Positions 35,572-47,678 of a stretch of DNA of 64,000 nucleotides are shown here, piece after piece. Each line of letters begins with the position of its first letter. The first letter of the stretch is position 1. The stretch is from Bactericera cockerelli (lineage: Eukaryota; Arthropoda; Insecta; Hemiptera; Triozidae), in the NCBI GenBank assembly GCA_024516035.1, contig CM044960.1, positions 16,463,880 to 16,527,879 on the forward strand. Reading direction: 5' to 3'. A model generated the notes under the pieces. The model did no database searches. It was not told the origin of the DNA and saw only the letters and a program-made list of their open reading frames with translations. The position numbers were made by a program, and so were the translations under genes.

Positions 35572-35900
35572 AGCGCGCGATTAGCTCAATGGTAAAGCAC
35601 TCGCTTGCCATGCAGAAGGTCCCGGGTTCGATCCCCCGTGCCGACAAAAATTTGTATTCTTAATTTGGTTACAATTGTTTGTAAGGGATACCTTCCGGTG
35701 CGCTCGTGTTGACCCAGCACCTAAATGGGAAGTATTGTGTCACTCTTCGCCCATCAGAGGGGAGGCATACTACGGGACGGGACGGGCAGGCTACAACACA
35801 GACCACAAGCGTCTACAGTAGCTCCTGTTTCACGGCTACGAAATAAAAAAGGCTGTGAAACACTCATCTTTAAAAAAATAAAAAATAATAATAATTAATG
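35572..35900 (+). mobile_element. tRNA-derived SINE
   Basis: The head contains box A TTAGCTCAATGG and box B GGTTCGATCCC with a GCC anticodon-like loop between them, resembling tRNA-Gly. The acceptor ends do not pair, so this is not a functional tRNA gene. A body of about 200 bp follows, including a gacgggacgggc stretch and a ctgtttcacggc...ggctgtgaaacac inverted pair. It ends in an A-rich/(aat)n tail. Confidence 0.75.
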
Positions 35901-38069
35901 TATTGGTTAGCAAGATCCTCTACAAATTTATTGTAGGTATACTTTATTTACAATACAATATTTTTTGTACTCTGGTACCACCGGACCACCACCCACCACT
36001 GATTTTTACTCACATGCACGTTATTTTTCTAGTCAGAAAAGCTCTTAGAATTCTACCAGGTGACTCTACCTAGAGTGAATTTGAACTGCTTGAAAGGTAA
36101 TTGAGTATACGTACATAACTACATACCTATTTTGCTAACTAAATATCTAGGTACATATTAAAACCATAGCTAAGATAAATAAATCATTCCATCTCTCTTC
36201 ATCATCCCTCCTTCTCTTTTCATTTTGTTTCTTATCCTGTAACGCATTATATTCCTCTCTCTCTCTCTCTTCCTCTTCGTCTAGTTATCAAGAAGAAAAA
36301 GCTCGAGGTTAAAAATGAAATATCATTTTAATTATGCTTTCTGGAAACATTTGAAAACTCCTTGTTTTGCAGATAAAAACTGCTGAAAGTGTAAGTTTTC
36401 GCTGAGTTATGCTGATAAAATGTTGAAATTATAGGTAGAGAATTCATTTTTTATTGCAAAGAATGTTTATGAATATTACGTAAATGTAATTTTAAGTAGC
36501 TATCTAGAATAAATAAAAAGTATGTCTAAGTTTGTTCTGTTTTATTATTTTTGAAATTTAAAAGAATATCTTAGGAGCATGAAAAATGTATCTTAGTAAA
36601 AAATAGAACAACCCTAAGTAGTTTCTCTGGTGTTTTTGATATGCCATTGATTTAGTCCAAAGTGTGCTTGCGGAAAACTAGTGTTGTTAAATAATATTAC
36701 TCTGTCTAATGGGTGCAGAATTACAGATATTTTGGATCAAAGAAAATATCTCACAGAACATACTCGTTATTACAAATAAAGTCAAAGCATTATGATTCTC
36801 AGAGAGAAAATTATGTCACCAGAACAAAAAGGAAGATCTTCAGCATCTGAATTTACAGGTCATGTGTTCCATTGTATCCTGGGGGCTAAAATTGGTATTT
36901 CCTCTGAATAAAAAGTTCCTGGGTTATCAAATATTTTCCTTGATTAGTTTTGTTCCGTATCTCTCTGCTCTTAGATGCGTAATAAAAAATCTAACTGGGT
37001 CGCTTGTACTCAGCAAAACCTTAGCGGTTATAAAATGCAAAAAACGAGATACTTATGACGTAGATTGGATAATTCAACAAGAGTTTGCTGTCACACGCTT
37101 TGCTGATTCCATCACAGAAAAAATACCTGTAGCCAGGAATCCAAAAGTCAAAAGCATCGTGATGATCATGGCATTTCGTACAAGGCTTCTCCTTCCCTAA
37201 AATCCTGGAAGAGGAAATGTATAACCCCCGTCGCGCCGTCAGAACAACGTAATGTTCATATCTAACATAAGGTTGACATGAAAACAGAAGTTAGGGAGAA
37301 GAAGAGGAAAAGGTTCTCTGAAGAGTAAGAAAATAAGCTCGTTTATATTCCGAGCTGTAATATCGACGAGCATTCTACCTAGCTTGTACCTCTTCCAACT
37401 CTTATCTCGACATGGAAATCAGACGAAAATGAGATTAGGAGGAACACGCAAACACACGCATCATAATCACCCACCCCCCCACCCCCTTCTGAACAGCTGA
37501 AGCTATGTTGAATATCAAAATCAGCCTCAGAACTCGCACCCCTCCCAAATCAAATCCTAAAATAGCTGAATATTGAATATTGTAATCACATTTTCCACCA
37601 CGCAAAATCTTACAAAAGCAGATAATATACACAGCAGCATTCATCATTAGCATCAGTGACTGTTCCTCTCCGGTACCTAGGCAAATAATTGAAAAACATC
37701 GATACTCAAAAAATTTGATCACGCTGCCTGCACTTGTTGAGTAAAAAATAAGCAAAAATGCCTGCCCATCGTCCAGTGTTAGCAAACGCGTGTAAACGGC
37801 TTATGGCAGAAGAAGCTTTTACTTCCAAATAATGTTCTCTCATCGCATTGCCTGGTAGGTACAGCAAGGTACGAGTACATAAATTATAGAATGTGTATAT
37901 TTTAAACCAAGCCCTTGTGAGAAGATATCTGCAACTTTGGAAATGAAATTTAGTGCATTTTTTGTTTAGTGTAACAGGAGGAGAAATTTGTAAGTAAGAA
38001 GAGAAAGTTATGCTGGTATGCAGTCTATTTTTTTTTTTTTTAAACGTCGCTTTCAACTACATGGTCATA
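35901..38069. other. Non-coding receptor intron
   Basis: No supported gene. A plus-strand 112-codon frame at 36862-37200 has no recognised domain. There is a short CT-rich microsatellite near 36256-36280 and a C-rich stretch near 37470-37487. Confidence 0.45.
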
Positions 38070-38240
38070 TCACGACGGGGGTGTTACCCTCCATTCGCAG
38101 GAAACTCACAAACCTGCTACCCACATTAACCTCACCCAGCCTGGGTTGGGCCGGAATGCCAGTGTCACGAAGTCTTGACCTCGCTGGACGTTGCTTAACT
38201 TCGGTGATCCAACGAGAACCGGTGCATTCAACGCGCCATC
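38070..38240 (-). repeat. SINE fragment (same family as 4059-4396)
   Basis: Shares the 'cgacgggggt', 'accctccattcgc' and 'ctacccacattaacctcaccca' body motifs with the SINE at 4059-4396, in the same orientation. Confidence 0.7.
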
Positions 38241-38689
38241 GACGCTGGCAACAGTCTATTTTGAACTATGAATTTACGAAAACTCTCTTGCTGCCAATGA
38301 AAAATCTGCCTAGGGCCCTGTTTTTTCCCAACTACTAATGCAAGACAATGTTATATGCTTTCAAGGCTTGTGTTTGTTTTGCTTACTCTTACTATATTTT
38401 TTGATGGTACCTTTTCTATGAACTGTTCAAAGCAATGTATCTTCAATCATATTTCTTGATACTCTTCTTCGTTCGTAATATTTTTTCTCAACATAAGGTT
38501 CAGCATTCTCTTTTCTCTTATCTCCAAGGATGAATGCAACTCGTAATTGGTTACTATTCCAATTCTACTTCTTTGCTTACTTTTCCAATTATTGTACTTC
38601 AAAGTAAAACTCGTTCATCGTAACTTTCCTAAAGATCTTCTCATAACTCTTGAATTTATATGAGTATACAGTACTTTGTCTATAGTGCG

Positions 38690-38860
38690 TAGCTGATTCT
38701 CAGCGAATGGAGGGTAAAACCTGCATCCTAAGCAGGATGTTAAAACATATAGAATTGTTGGCATTAGGAAGCGTATGCAGCCATAAAAATGTGCTACAAC
38801 CATCAAACCTCAACCATGAGGTTGAACAATGCCGACCCCAAGCATGTTTGGGAATATTAG
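38690..38860 (+). repeat. SINE fragment (same family, opposite strand)
   Basis: Carries 'cagcgaatggagggtaaaacc' and 'aggatgttaaaac' body motifs of the 4059-4396 family, here on the plus strand. It lacks a recognisable tRNA head. Confidence 0.6.
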
Positions 38861-38885
38861 GCAAAGTGAAAACGTACTTTGTCTA

Positions 38886-40409
38886 TACAGGGTGTTCCAC
38901 CAAACTTGGACACCTCAAATTACTCGGCCCCTGAAAGAGTTTTTGAAAAATAAAAAATCCTAGGGTACATGGTCTAATTATGCGGTTTCAGTCATGAAAT
39001 TTTTTTTTTATACAGGGTGGTTCAAAAATCAGAAATTGAAATGTCAACTTTCGATTTTTAAATAGATCGACCTGAATTTTATTTGATAATTTTACTTCTA
39101 AATGGTTCCTGAGTACTTTTTTAAACAAAAATTTTACATACAGGGTGGTTTTTTTTCGACCAATTTTTTTTCTAAATCTCGAATAACTCAAGTTTGTTTA
39201 ATTTTTTCGATAACAACAATAGAAAGTGTTTGTGTAATGAAAACACGCACTTTCAATTGGCATCCAATTTTTTTATACAGGGTGGTTTACAAGTGAAATA
39301 ATGACTTGATTTTTTTTTAAACTGAGTTTTTGTAATTTTTTATTTGAGATTAATAATTCTAACCTAATTTTACACATTTTTTGTTAGTCATATCGAAAAA
39401 CAAAACTAAAGTGTTGTACAGGGTGAGACATAATTTTTTTGTAACACCCTGTATATGGGCAGTCAAAGAGACGTAAAATTAAATATAAATAATAAATGTG
39501 CAAGAAAAACTTCGATTTTTAATTATATTAAAAAGTTATGGTGTTTTAACTAATATTGTCACATGGACCACCCTGTAGATATTTTCTTAAAACATCATAT
39601 GGGTAGTCGAAATTGTCTGAAATTCAACGAGGAGTCCAAATGTGAAAGAAAAAAATGAATTCAAAAAGCCATTTTCAATTTTGTGTCTACACCTACCTAC
39701 TTTTTATTTCTAGTTTTAAAATCATTCAGTGTGTACACCAAATTGAAAATGGCTTCAAAATTCGTGTTTTTTACTTGTTTTTCCCCACGATTCGAAGTCT
39801 TCGTTGAATTTTATACAACCTCGAGTACCCACATGATAGTTTAAGAGAATATCTACAGGGTGGTCCATGCGACAATATTAGTTAAAACACCATAACCATT
39901 AAAAATCAAAGTTTTTCTTGCACATTTAGTTTTTATATTTAATTTTACGTCTCTTTGACTGCCCATATACAGGGTGTCACAAAAAAATTATGTCTCACCC
40001 TGTACAACACTTTAGTTTTGTTTTTCGATATGACTAACAAAAAATGTGTAAAATTAGGTTAAAATTATTAATCCCAAATAAAAAATTAAAAAAACTCAGT
40101 TTTAAAAAAAATCAAGTCATTATTTCACTTGTGAAGCACCCTGTATAAAAAAAATTGATGCCAATTGAAAGTGCGTGTTTTCATTACACAAACACATTCC
40201 ATTCTTGTTATCGAAAAAATTAAACAAGCTTGAGTTATTCGAGATTTAGAAAAAAAATGGTCGAAAAAAAACCACCCTGTATGTAAAATTTTTGTTTAAA
40301 AAAATACTCAGGAACCATTTAGAAGTAAAATTATCAAATAAAATTCAGGTCGATCCATTTTAAAATCGAAAGTTGACACCTCAATTTCTGACTTTTGAAC
40401 CACCCTGTA
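38886..40409. mobile_element. Inverted-repeat (foldback) 'tacagggtg' element, main part
   Basis: The left arm runs from about 38886 to 39690. The right arm mirrors it from about 39725 to 40409, where the CACTA-like element interrupts it. The remaining end is at 54343-54430. Each arm repeats 'tacagggtggt' (mirror: accaccctgta) every 70-250 bp. The arms are diverged at scattered bases, unlike the younger Polinton palindrome. No coding sequence is visible. This kind of element is non-autonomous; the family is not known to me by name. Confidence 0.75.
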
Positions 40410-40439
40410 CACTGAGAAAAATTTCGTACGTAAATAGAG

Positions 40440-41110
40440 AGGAATCCTACTTAAAGAAGTAGATTACATGGACACACGTGATACGTAGAGATGCATTTTG
40501 GGGTGTACGTAGAGATGCAGAAGTAGGAATCCTACTTATCCGTGACGTCATCAATTTGGAAAAAATTTGGAAAAAATTGATGACGTCACGACATTGGAAG
40601 TAGGATTCCTACTTATATACGTAGCGCAGATCTACGTCGTACGTAGAGAACGTCTGTACACTAAGGAGATTACCTCTTTCTCTAAGTAGATTTCCTACTT
40701 ATTACTAGCAGGCCGTGTCTTGCGGCATGTGCTTTCCTCTTTATAGTAAAGAGGAAACCTACTTAGAGCTGGATGATACCTACGTATCCCAAGTACGATT
40801 TCTACTTACCTAAGTAGGATTTCTACGTATCCTAAGTAGGATTTCTACGTATCCTAAGTAGGTTTTCTACGTATCCTAAGTAGGTTTTCTACGTATCCTA
40901 AGTAGGTTTTCTACGTATCCTAAGTAGGTTTTCTACGTATCCTAAGTAGGTTTTCTACTTATAGTAATGATGATTCCTCCTTATCGTAAGGATGATTCCT
41001 ACTTACAGTAATGTGTTTACCTACTTATAGTAATGTGTTTTTCTACTTATAGTAAGGAGAAAGTCTACTTCTTGTACAGATGTTTTCTCCTTGCAGTAAA
41101 GAGAATACAT
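40440..41110. repeat. Subterminal repeats, left end of CACTA-like element
   Basis: Dozens of short motifs of type tacgtag / ctacttat / aagtagg in both orientations. They include a 22-bp unit (taagtaggttttctacgtatcc) repeated about seven times at 40805-40965. CACTA transposases bind such short subterminal repeats. A hairpin at 40551-40588 has arms gtgacgtcatcaattt / aaattgatgacgtcac. Confidence 0.85.
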
Positions 41111-41156
41111 ACTTATAGTAAGTACAATTCATACTTTCAAAAGCATGCGTAAAAAG

Positions 41157-41232
41157 CACACTGTAATGTGAAATCATACTTCCATGGAAGTATGATTACT
41201 TCCATGGAAGTATGATTTCACATTAGAGTGTG
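41157..41232. repeat. 76-bp hairpin inside the CACTA-like element
   Basis: Two 36-bp arms with one mismatch around a 4-bp loop. Each arm contains atacttccatggaagta, which is itself nearly palindromic. It lies downstream (3') of the transposase gene. Confidence 0.85.
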
Positions 41233-42116
41233 GTTTCCACTTATACATTTGAATGTATGAATTGTAATTGCCATAAGCAATATCCCCTGAAACACAAGTC
41301 AAAAACACATGTAAAAGAAATAGCACATTATCCTTATTACAAGTTGAAAACACATTTAAAGTAAATAACACATTATTGTAATCCTTAATGTACAACTGCA
41401 ATATACTATAGAGAAATAAATCAAACTTAGTGCACACTTTATTCTTTAACTTGAACTTTTTTTGATGGGTTTAACAATGAAAGTGTGCACTATTTTTGAT
41501 GTGCTTTACTTAAATAAAGAGATGATAAGTATGTTAATATAATTCAAAGAAGTATATTTATTTATTTTCCAAGTTTAGGTACATAGATATACAAATTTAA
41601 CAATTGAAAATGTACAATGCAAAATTATAGTTGGATTATTAGGATTTTTTGTCGGATTTTAATAAAAAAATGGTTGTGATTTAAGTATTAAGTATATTAT
41701 CACCAGGAAAATACAAATAAGACAACATGATCTCTGATGCAATGAAATGGAGGAACCTTAAATTTCTTATTAATACCTTCCAAGGTCTCAAGATTAGTTT
41801 TAGAAAACTAATTGAATAATACTTTATTAAAATCCGACAAAAAAAAAAACAAAGCAGGACTATCTATACATATAACAACTATGTATTTATCAAAAATTAC
41901 AAAAAATTTACATTTGAAAATGTACAATGCACTCTTGAAAAGTGGACTATCTATCTACCTATTTATTTCACAGTAATTTACACAGAAGGTTATACAAATA
42001 CGTACAAGTTTTTAAGTATCAACTATGGAACAGTAACATGGTATTAAAAACCTTAAGCTAGTAATTAATAATTAAAAAAACCTACAATAATTCACAGATT
42101 TTTTAAGGAAACCAAG
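41233..42116. other. Region 3' of the transposase gene
   Basis: AT-rich, probably 3' UTR and transcription end of the minus-strand transposase gene. A minus-strand AATAAA-like signal is near 41563-41570. Nothing else is seen. Confidence 0.4.
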
Positions 42117-44531
42117 CTATAATTGGTCACGTAGAGTCACATATATGGAACCATTAGGAAGTGTGGTTACAGTATTTGGTACATGAGAATGTATGCTATT
42201 TAATGATGTGTAAAAAATATCTTCATTAGAATGCTCAACTTCAAAAGCATGGTAATGATCATCAAACCCTAGACATGTTAAGTGGGAACATTTTAAAAAT
42301 ATATTCTGAAGTGTATCTACATATATTGTTTTTACTTTAGCCAAACAAGGATCACCAGTATCAAGGCATATATCTAATGTTAGAATGTCTGAAGTCTGAA
42401 CCCGAATGCCATCTTTTATAAAATATTTAACAAAGGAAAAAGTGGAATCAATATTAAACTGAGTTTTTAAAATCGAACAACTTTCGGGGGAAGGTCTTCT
42501 TTTCAATCCCAGAGATAAACAATCAATTGGACAGTTTTTCAAAAACATATTATTCAATGAAAGCTGATTTCTAATGGTTACAGTTTTACATATATTAACT
42601 CTGTTAATAGCAGATCGTGCAGCTATTTTAGAGACTTTGTGTTTAGATTCAAACCTTATTGTAGATATCTGATATAAGGGACCAAATTTTTTAACCATTT
42701 TACCATAATGGGTGAGAAAATGAAACTTTGGTTTCAAGGTTTCCTTAAAGTTCACCTTGTAAGAATCCAAAAAGTGTTCTATTAGAACTTCTAGTTGGTC
42801 AACATCTGAAGAATACACTCTTCTAAGAAATAATCTGTCCAATAATTTTCTCATGAGTAAGAAAGTCTCCCATACTTCATTATTCTTGGGTACATAGGAA
42901 CCAGCTATCAAAGCAAAGTACCTGACCAAAGTGAACATTTCGGACCCAGACGTTTTCACAACAATTGATGAGGAATCGATGGTAAGAGCATTGGAAGGTT
43001 TAGCAGAAGAGTCATGACCATAGTCAAAATCTTCAATTTTATTTTTCAATACTAAATAGCTAACAAATTTCACATCTTGTACCAAATACTTCACCAGAGA
43101 CTTCATAATGTATCGACAACACCCTTCCAAAAAATCATGAAGGGTATCCACTGCTACATTGTCAAACAAAGAAAAATGATCTAGCTCTAAGAACGGGCAA
43201 TTTTCTTTGATCCCAGTCTGTGAGACATCATTTAGCTCTACATCTCTTTGATAAGACTCAGGTGTTCTCAACAGAGAATCTCTTTCAAAACACAATTCTT
43301 GCATCTGACTTTTATTGGCACTACAGACACGACAAAAGAAGTTGGCATTGAAACTCTCCACAAATCCTAATATACCATTTAAACCAAGGTTATCACCTGT
43401 CAAAACAGCAACATGAAATTTTATAATTCCCTCAAAATGGCTGTTTTTTACTTCTACACCACTGTTAGATAAGAAATTCAATTTATCAATAATACTCCGA
43501 AAAATCAGATTATTACCATAAGTGATTCGATCTGAGGCATGAAAAATAGATAAAATTAGAATATTGTTCAGTTGTGATACCAATTTTGGGGGAAGAAATG
43601 GGAGGGATACGTACACACCACTTAGCTTTTGTATGCTGGCATGACTTCCAAGTGGATTATTTACTTCAAAATCATCAAAGTATAAAACAAGAGGAAAATT
43701 AAGAACATTTGGTGAATCAACATACTGCTTGTTTTTCCACGCCGTGCCTTGAACAATATTAATGATTGGAGATGAAAATTTTGACAGGTAATGTTTGTAG
43801 TCTAAAATTTCCTTGAAAACGTGATCAAAAGATAAAAACTTTTTTAACACCTTTTCCATAGGTACAACTTGTTGTGTAACAGATACACAGCAAAATTTTT
43901 TACCTCTAATCTCATTTCTAGTTGCAAAAGAAATTTCAATGGAGGGAATGTACGTCCCCAAGGATTCAAAATGTTTCAACCTTTTGTACTCACTATTAAA
44001 GTCTGCCACAATTTGGGTTGATGCAAGAAATATGGTTTGAAAAGAATCATCAAATTGAGTCTGTGATTGCTGAGGTATTAATGATTTGGTCAAGTCTCTT
44101 ACATGAGAAGTGTATTTAATCATAAACTGTTCCAAAACATTCATGAAAATTTGAATAGACTTTCGTGGGATTGTTGGGTTTGAATATAATGTAGACACTA
44201 AGTCCCCCATCAAGTTTTCAATTATAAACAAATTTTGTCTCATTTTAGCATTAAAATCTAAGGATGAAGATGCCCTAGTTTCATGAATATTATCCAAAAA
44301 AGAAGTATTATTAGTTAACAAACTGTTGAAAGCTTCTTCAGTATCAGCACTATGTTTTCGATATAAATGCTTACGGAAGCTATCAATTTGATCATAAAAC
44401 CGAGTACACCCAGCTTGCCCACAGTTATAAAGTTTCATGTTATTACAATTTACACAATCTTTTTTAATAATATGATTAATTAAATCAGGAATGTTTGGGA
44501 ACAATGAATGACATACATAACAATTAAACAT
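42117..44531 (-). CDS. EnSpm/CACTA-type transposase, 804 aa, intact
   Basis: Single uninterrupted frame. The N-terminus has paired Cys/His motifs (about residues 4-60), including C-x4-C and an H-x4-H, likely a zinc finger. The central part carries motifs I know from animal EnSpm transposases: L-Y-F-D-D-F-E-V-N-N-P-L-G-S (about 283-297), V-L-T-G-D-N-L-G (about 376-383) and F-x2-R-V-C (about 399-403). Next come A-V-D-T-L-H-D-F-L-E-G (about 460-470) and, toward the C-terminus, R-F-E-S-K-H. The acidic residues in these motifs are candidates for the RNase H-like catalytic site. It would cut and join the CACTG ends. The partner gene's stop lies 115 bp upstream on the same strand. Confidence 0.9.
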   Translation of the reverse strand: MFNCYVCHSLFPNIPDLINHIIKKDCVNCNNMKLYNCGQAGCTRFYDQIDSFRKHLYRKHSADTEEAFNSLLTNNTSFLDNIHETRASSSLDFNAKMRQNLFIIENLMGDLVSTLYSNPTIPRKSIQIFMNVLEQFMIKYTSHVRDLTKSLIPQQSQTQFDDSFQTIFLASTQIVADFNSEYKRLKHFESLGTYIPSIEISFATRNEIRGKKFCCVSVTQQVVPMEKVLKKFLSFDHVFKEILDYKHYLSKFSSPIINIVQGTAWKNKQYVDSPNVLNFPLVLYFDDFEVNNPLGSHASIQKLSGVYVSLPFLPPKLVSQLNNILILSIFHASDRITYGNNLIFRSIIDKLNFLSNSGVEVKNSHFEGIIKFHVAVLTGDNLGLNGILGFVESFNANFFCRVCSANKSQMQELCFERDSLLRTPESYQRDVELNDVSQTGIKENCPFLELDHFSLFDNVAVDTLHDFLEGCCRYIMKSLVKYLVQDVKFVSYLVLKNKIEDFDYGHDSSAKPSNALTIDSSSIVVKTSGSEMFTLVRYFALIAGSYVPKNNEVWETFLLMRKLLDRLFLRRVYSSDVDQLEVLIEHFLDSYKVNFKETLKPKFHFLTHYGKMVKKFGPLYQISTIRFESKHKVSKIAARSAINRVNICKTVTIRNQLSLNNMFLKNCPIDCLSLGLKRRPSPESCSILKTQFNIDSTFSFVKYFIKDGIRVQTSDILTLDICLDTGDPCLAKVKTIYVDTLQNIFLKCSHLTCLGFDDHYHAFEVEHSNEDIFYTSLNSIHSHVPNTVTTLPNGSIYVTLRDQL

Positions 44532-44646
44532 AATGAAATAAAATGGTATTATAAAACTCTTAAATAAAAAATTGAAGCCTCAGTAAATATTAAAATGTCC
44601 ATACTTAAATTATATTAAAAGTATTATATTAAAAGTAAATTATATC

Positions 44647-47279
44647 TCACACCTGGCTAGCAAACCCGAGGTCTGTCAACAGGGTGATGCACGAACCAGT
44701 CATTTTGTCATAATCCAAATCTCTGATGTTGTAAAATGCCCTTTGGAGGAACATCCAGATGTCTGAACACTCCTCCGGGTATAAACAATGTGTCACATGA
44801 AAAATTTGAAATAACAGATCTACTGCGTCTTCGATTGTGGGTTGAATATATTTTACATTGTCCACGATAGCAAATACTTTCTCAGGACAAGTAAATGATT
44901 TGCCCACGAAAAGCACATATGGCTGAATAGTTCTTCCTAACTTTTTGTACTTGTCTACTCTCTCAGCACATGTGCTCTCTACGAGAGTAGTACATGGTAC
45001 CTGAGAGATGAACGACTCAAGAATTTCCGCCCTGCTGGGCTTATAATTCTTTTTACCTTTAATCTCAAGTATCGGGCCTGACTTCAGCAGAAAAGGCAAC
45101 AGCATCAACACAGCAGTATTCTTCACAGTAGTGCTGCTGTCGGAGTCAATTTCTGCAAGAATTTCCGATATTGAACTTTTGAAGTCCTTGCTGCGCGACT
45201 CTTTGATTTTTTGTCTGGCCAGGTCGAAGACTTGTTGGTGAATTAGGGTAAGGCCTAGGAGAGCATCCTCCTTTCCAGCAGTTTTCTCGTATTTTCTGAA
45301 GTCTAACTTCAGCTGTAAACAGAAGGAGCACAAATTCAAGTATCATTAGTCAATGTTTATAAAATAATTTTTAAGGGATATAGGACCATTACGGTGTTTA
45401 CATCACACAATTTCTAGTGATTTGACAAATATGTATTTGGGACTTTTTTTTTTTTAAGAAAAAAGAAGAAAAAAAATGTATTTCATTTTCATATTTACAG
45501 TTAAAGAGGAAATGTGAATACAGTAAATTACTTACCAAATGAAATCCTCTGTTGGGATGTCGCAGCACCTTGAAGAGGTCGAAGTAGCTATAGATGTTCC
45601 TATACTTCACAAGCCCCTTCATGATGCTGCTCATTCTGTGTTCGTGGGTAGCATTCCACAAGCGGAGAACTCTGTCCCAGTCAGGACCAAATGATGAATA
45701 TTCCTGAAGCCATTTCAGGTTTGACTCCATCTCTTCTTCACCTGTGTAAAACAAAGTAATCCATTACTTTCCTTATAATAAGAGAGGTGTGTAAAACAAA
45801 GTAATCCATTACTCTCCTCCTTATAATAAGAGAGGACTAAGTCTTATTGCTGCATTTAGGCAACATTGAATATTATAATTATCGTCACGGAGGAAATTAT
45901 AAGTAAACTCTGTCTATTTGAATAGCGGATTACAGAAACTTGGGGAAAAAAAAAAACAAACAAACAAAAAAAAAATTGGGGTGAAAAATTACCTTCGGGC
46001 ACTTCGAAAGAGTCGGGGGACAGTGGTGACGGGGACAGAGATCGAGGCGTCTGGGAAGCAGAAGATGGTGTGGATGGTCTCCGGGCAAGAACTGGAAGGA
46101 GGCCTTGTTTCCTCAGGTGTCTCCTTCTTGTAATGTAGCATTCATAGAGGAGGCCCCTACTGTTGTACTTCTTCTGGTACGCTGTGGCTGGAAGTGAAGA
46201 GCTGAACCAGACAGAAGGAGCTTCCCCTGGGAATGCTGCATTAATTTGAAGAGACAACCTGGTGAACTCAACAGTATATATTGGCCGCGATGGATCCTGG
46301 CTGTGTATGTGGCGGATGATCAGGTTGGCCAGAATTTTCCTGAAAGCAGGCGTCAGTCTGCCTCCATTCTGTGAAGCATGTACCTTCAACTGCCTTCCCT
46401 CGTGAGAAGACTGCAGTAGATCCACAAGCTGAAATCATATACATAAAAATCATTAAACCAATAAGCATAAGACAAAGAATAATAAGGTCAAATTCGATAC
46501 AGTAGGATACCATTGTCATGTCCCAGCTCCGTTTGGAACCCACGATCTCCGGATTCACAGAGTCCCACCTAGGACAGACATTTATGGCCTACCAAAGAAA
46601 AGGGTATAATGCTCAAACTAAAAATATTTAAAGAAGTAGAAATGAAAAAACTTCAAAGAGATTGAATACAAGGAAGGCAGAATAAATAGATATGGTTTGT
46701 TAAGTATACTTACATATGACGACCCAATCAATGTTGTTCCCGCATCCACAGACAAAGAATTTCCGGCCAACGCTGACGTCGATGAAGAAGGTCCTGCAGA
46801 GGTTGAAGGGGTTTCTTCATATGTTCTTCCAGGGGTTGTGTTTGTGTTAACATTTGACATGGATGAAAGTTCATCCGCCAATGACTGGTACAGCCCAGAT
46901 GCACTTTGAGAAGCATTGGTTACATCATCACATGACTGTGCGAAGAATGAAGAAGATGGCGTGGTGATCAGCTCGGATGTGTCGAGGTTCAACAATGTAT
47001 TGTCGACTGGAGACTCAGCATTTATAAGACCTGTTACCCAGGAATCTCTATTGACAGTGAATTTTATTTGATCCCCAATGCTGGGGATCAATTTCTCAAC
47101 GTGGGACTCTTTCATATATCTTAATTCCAATGATGTACATCTGTTAGCTGAAACAGAATGAAACATTAAAGAAATTATTTAGTAAAAATTATTAAAAACA
47201 CACACACAATAACACAGACACACACACTAACATACACACACACAATTTCACAGACACACACACTAACACACACACACAC

Positions 47280-47353
<74 letters not shown>

Positions 47354-47678
47354 CAATCACACAGAAATACACACACACAATAACATATTACTTTTTGAAA
47401 GATGCACACACCACACAAGCACACCATTATACAAGAAATATAACCAGTTACTAGCTAAAATTTGAAAAACGGACCGAATTATTGAAACATTTAGGTAATA
47501 GAAAGTAAAAACAGATGACAACAAACTGAGGAAGAAAATAAAGTTATTAACACTTACATATAAATGTTGGAATCAGGTGTTCCAAGCCCCACGTTTTGAG
47601 GAGATTCCTGGTGTCTTTGTACTCATCTTCGTCTTCCGCGTCCATAAGAAGCTCAGAAGTCCAATCAAGATTCGCCAT
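44647..47678 (-). CDS. SAM-like partner protein of the CACTA-type element, six exons, 646 aa
   Basis: Six exons in order: 47678-47558, 47147-46714, 46588-46511, 46428-45993, 45741-45536, 45312-44647. All junctions are GT-AG and all phases agree. The ATG at 47676-47678 opens a short acidic segment. Residues about 25-75 look like a SAM domain: a W-G-L start, then a hydrophobic helix pattern and L-I-P-S-I-G-D. A Ser/Thr-rich linker follows, then a basic, well-ordered region (exon 4) and exon 6. Exon 6 ends with F-V-G...V-D and D-A-V-D-L-L-F-Q-I-F motifs. I recall similar two-gene layouts in animal EnSpm elements, where the second protein's role is unknown. It may assist transposition or recruit host factors. 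Confidence 0.75.
47199..47370. repeat. (CA)n microsatellite in intron 1 of the SAM-like gene
   Basis: Long run of CA with short interruptions (acacat, aca). Highly mutable, and the reason for a spurious Cys/Val-only frame on the minus strand. Confidence 0.95.

Noticed and set aside
35575..35646. Functional tRNA-Gly (GCC) gene
   Set aside because: Box A, box B and a GCC loop are present, but the acceptor ends do not pair and the anticodon stem is poor. A SINE body and A-rich tail follow, so it is a SINE head.
37120..37200. Minus-strand membrane-like mini-exon with AG and GT borders
   Set aside because: About 70 bases with a hydrophobic translation, but no adjoining exon with matching phase and no family recognised; likely chance.
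36862..37200. 112-codon plus-strand frame
   Set aside because: No domain, no splice or coding signal, and AT-rich intron context.
47175..47378. 67-codon Cys/Val-rich frame
   Set aside because: It is the translation of a (CA)n microsatellite inside an intron.
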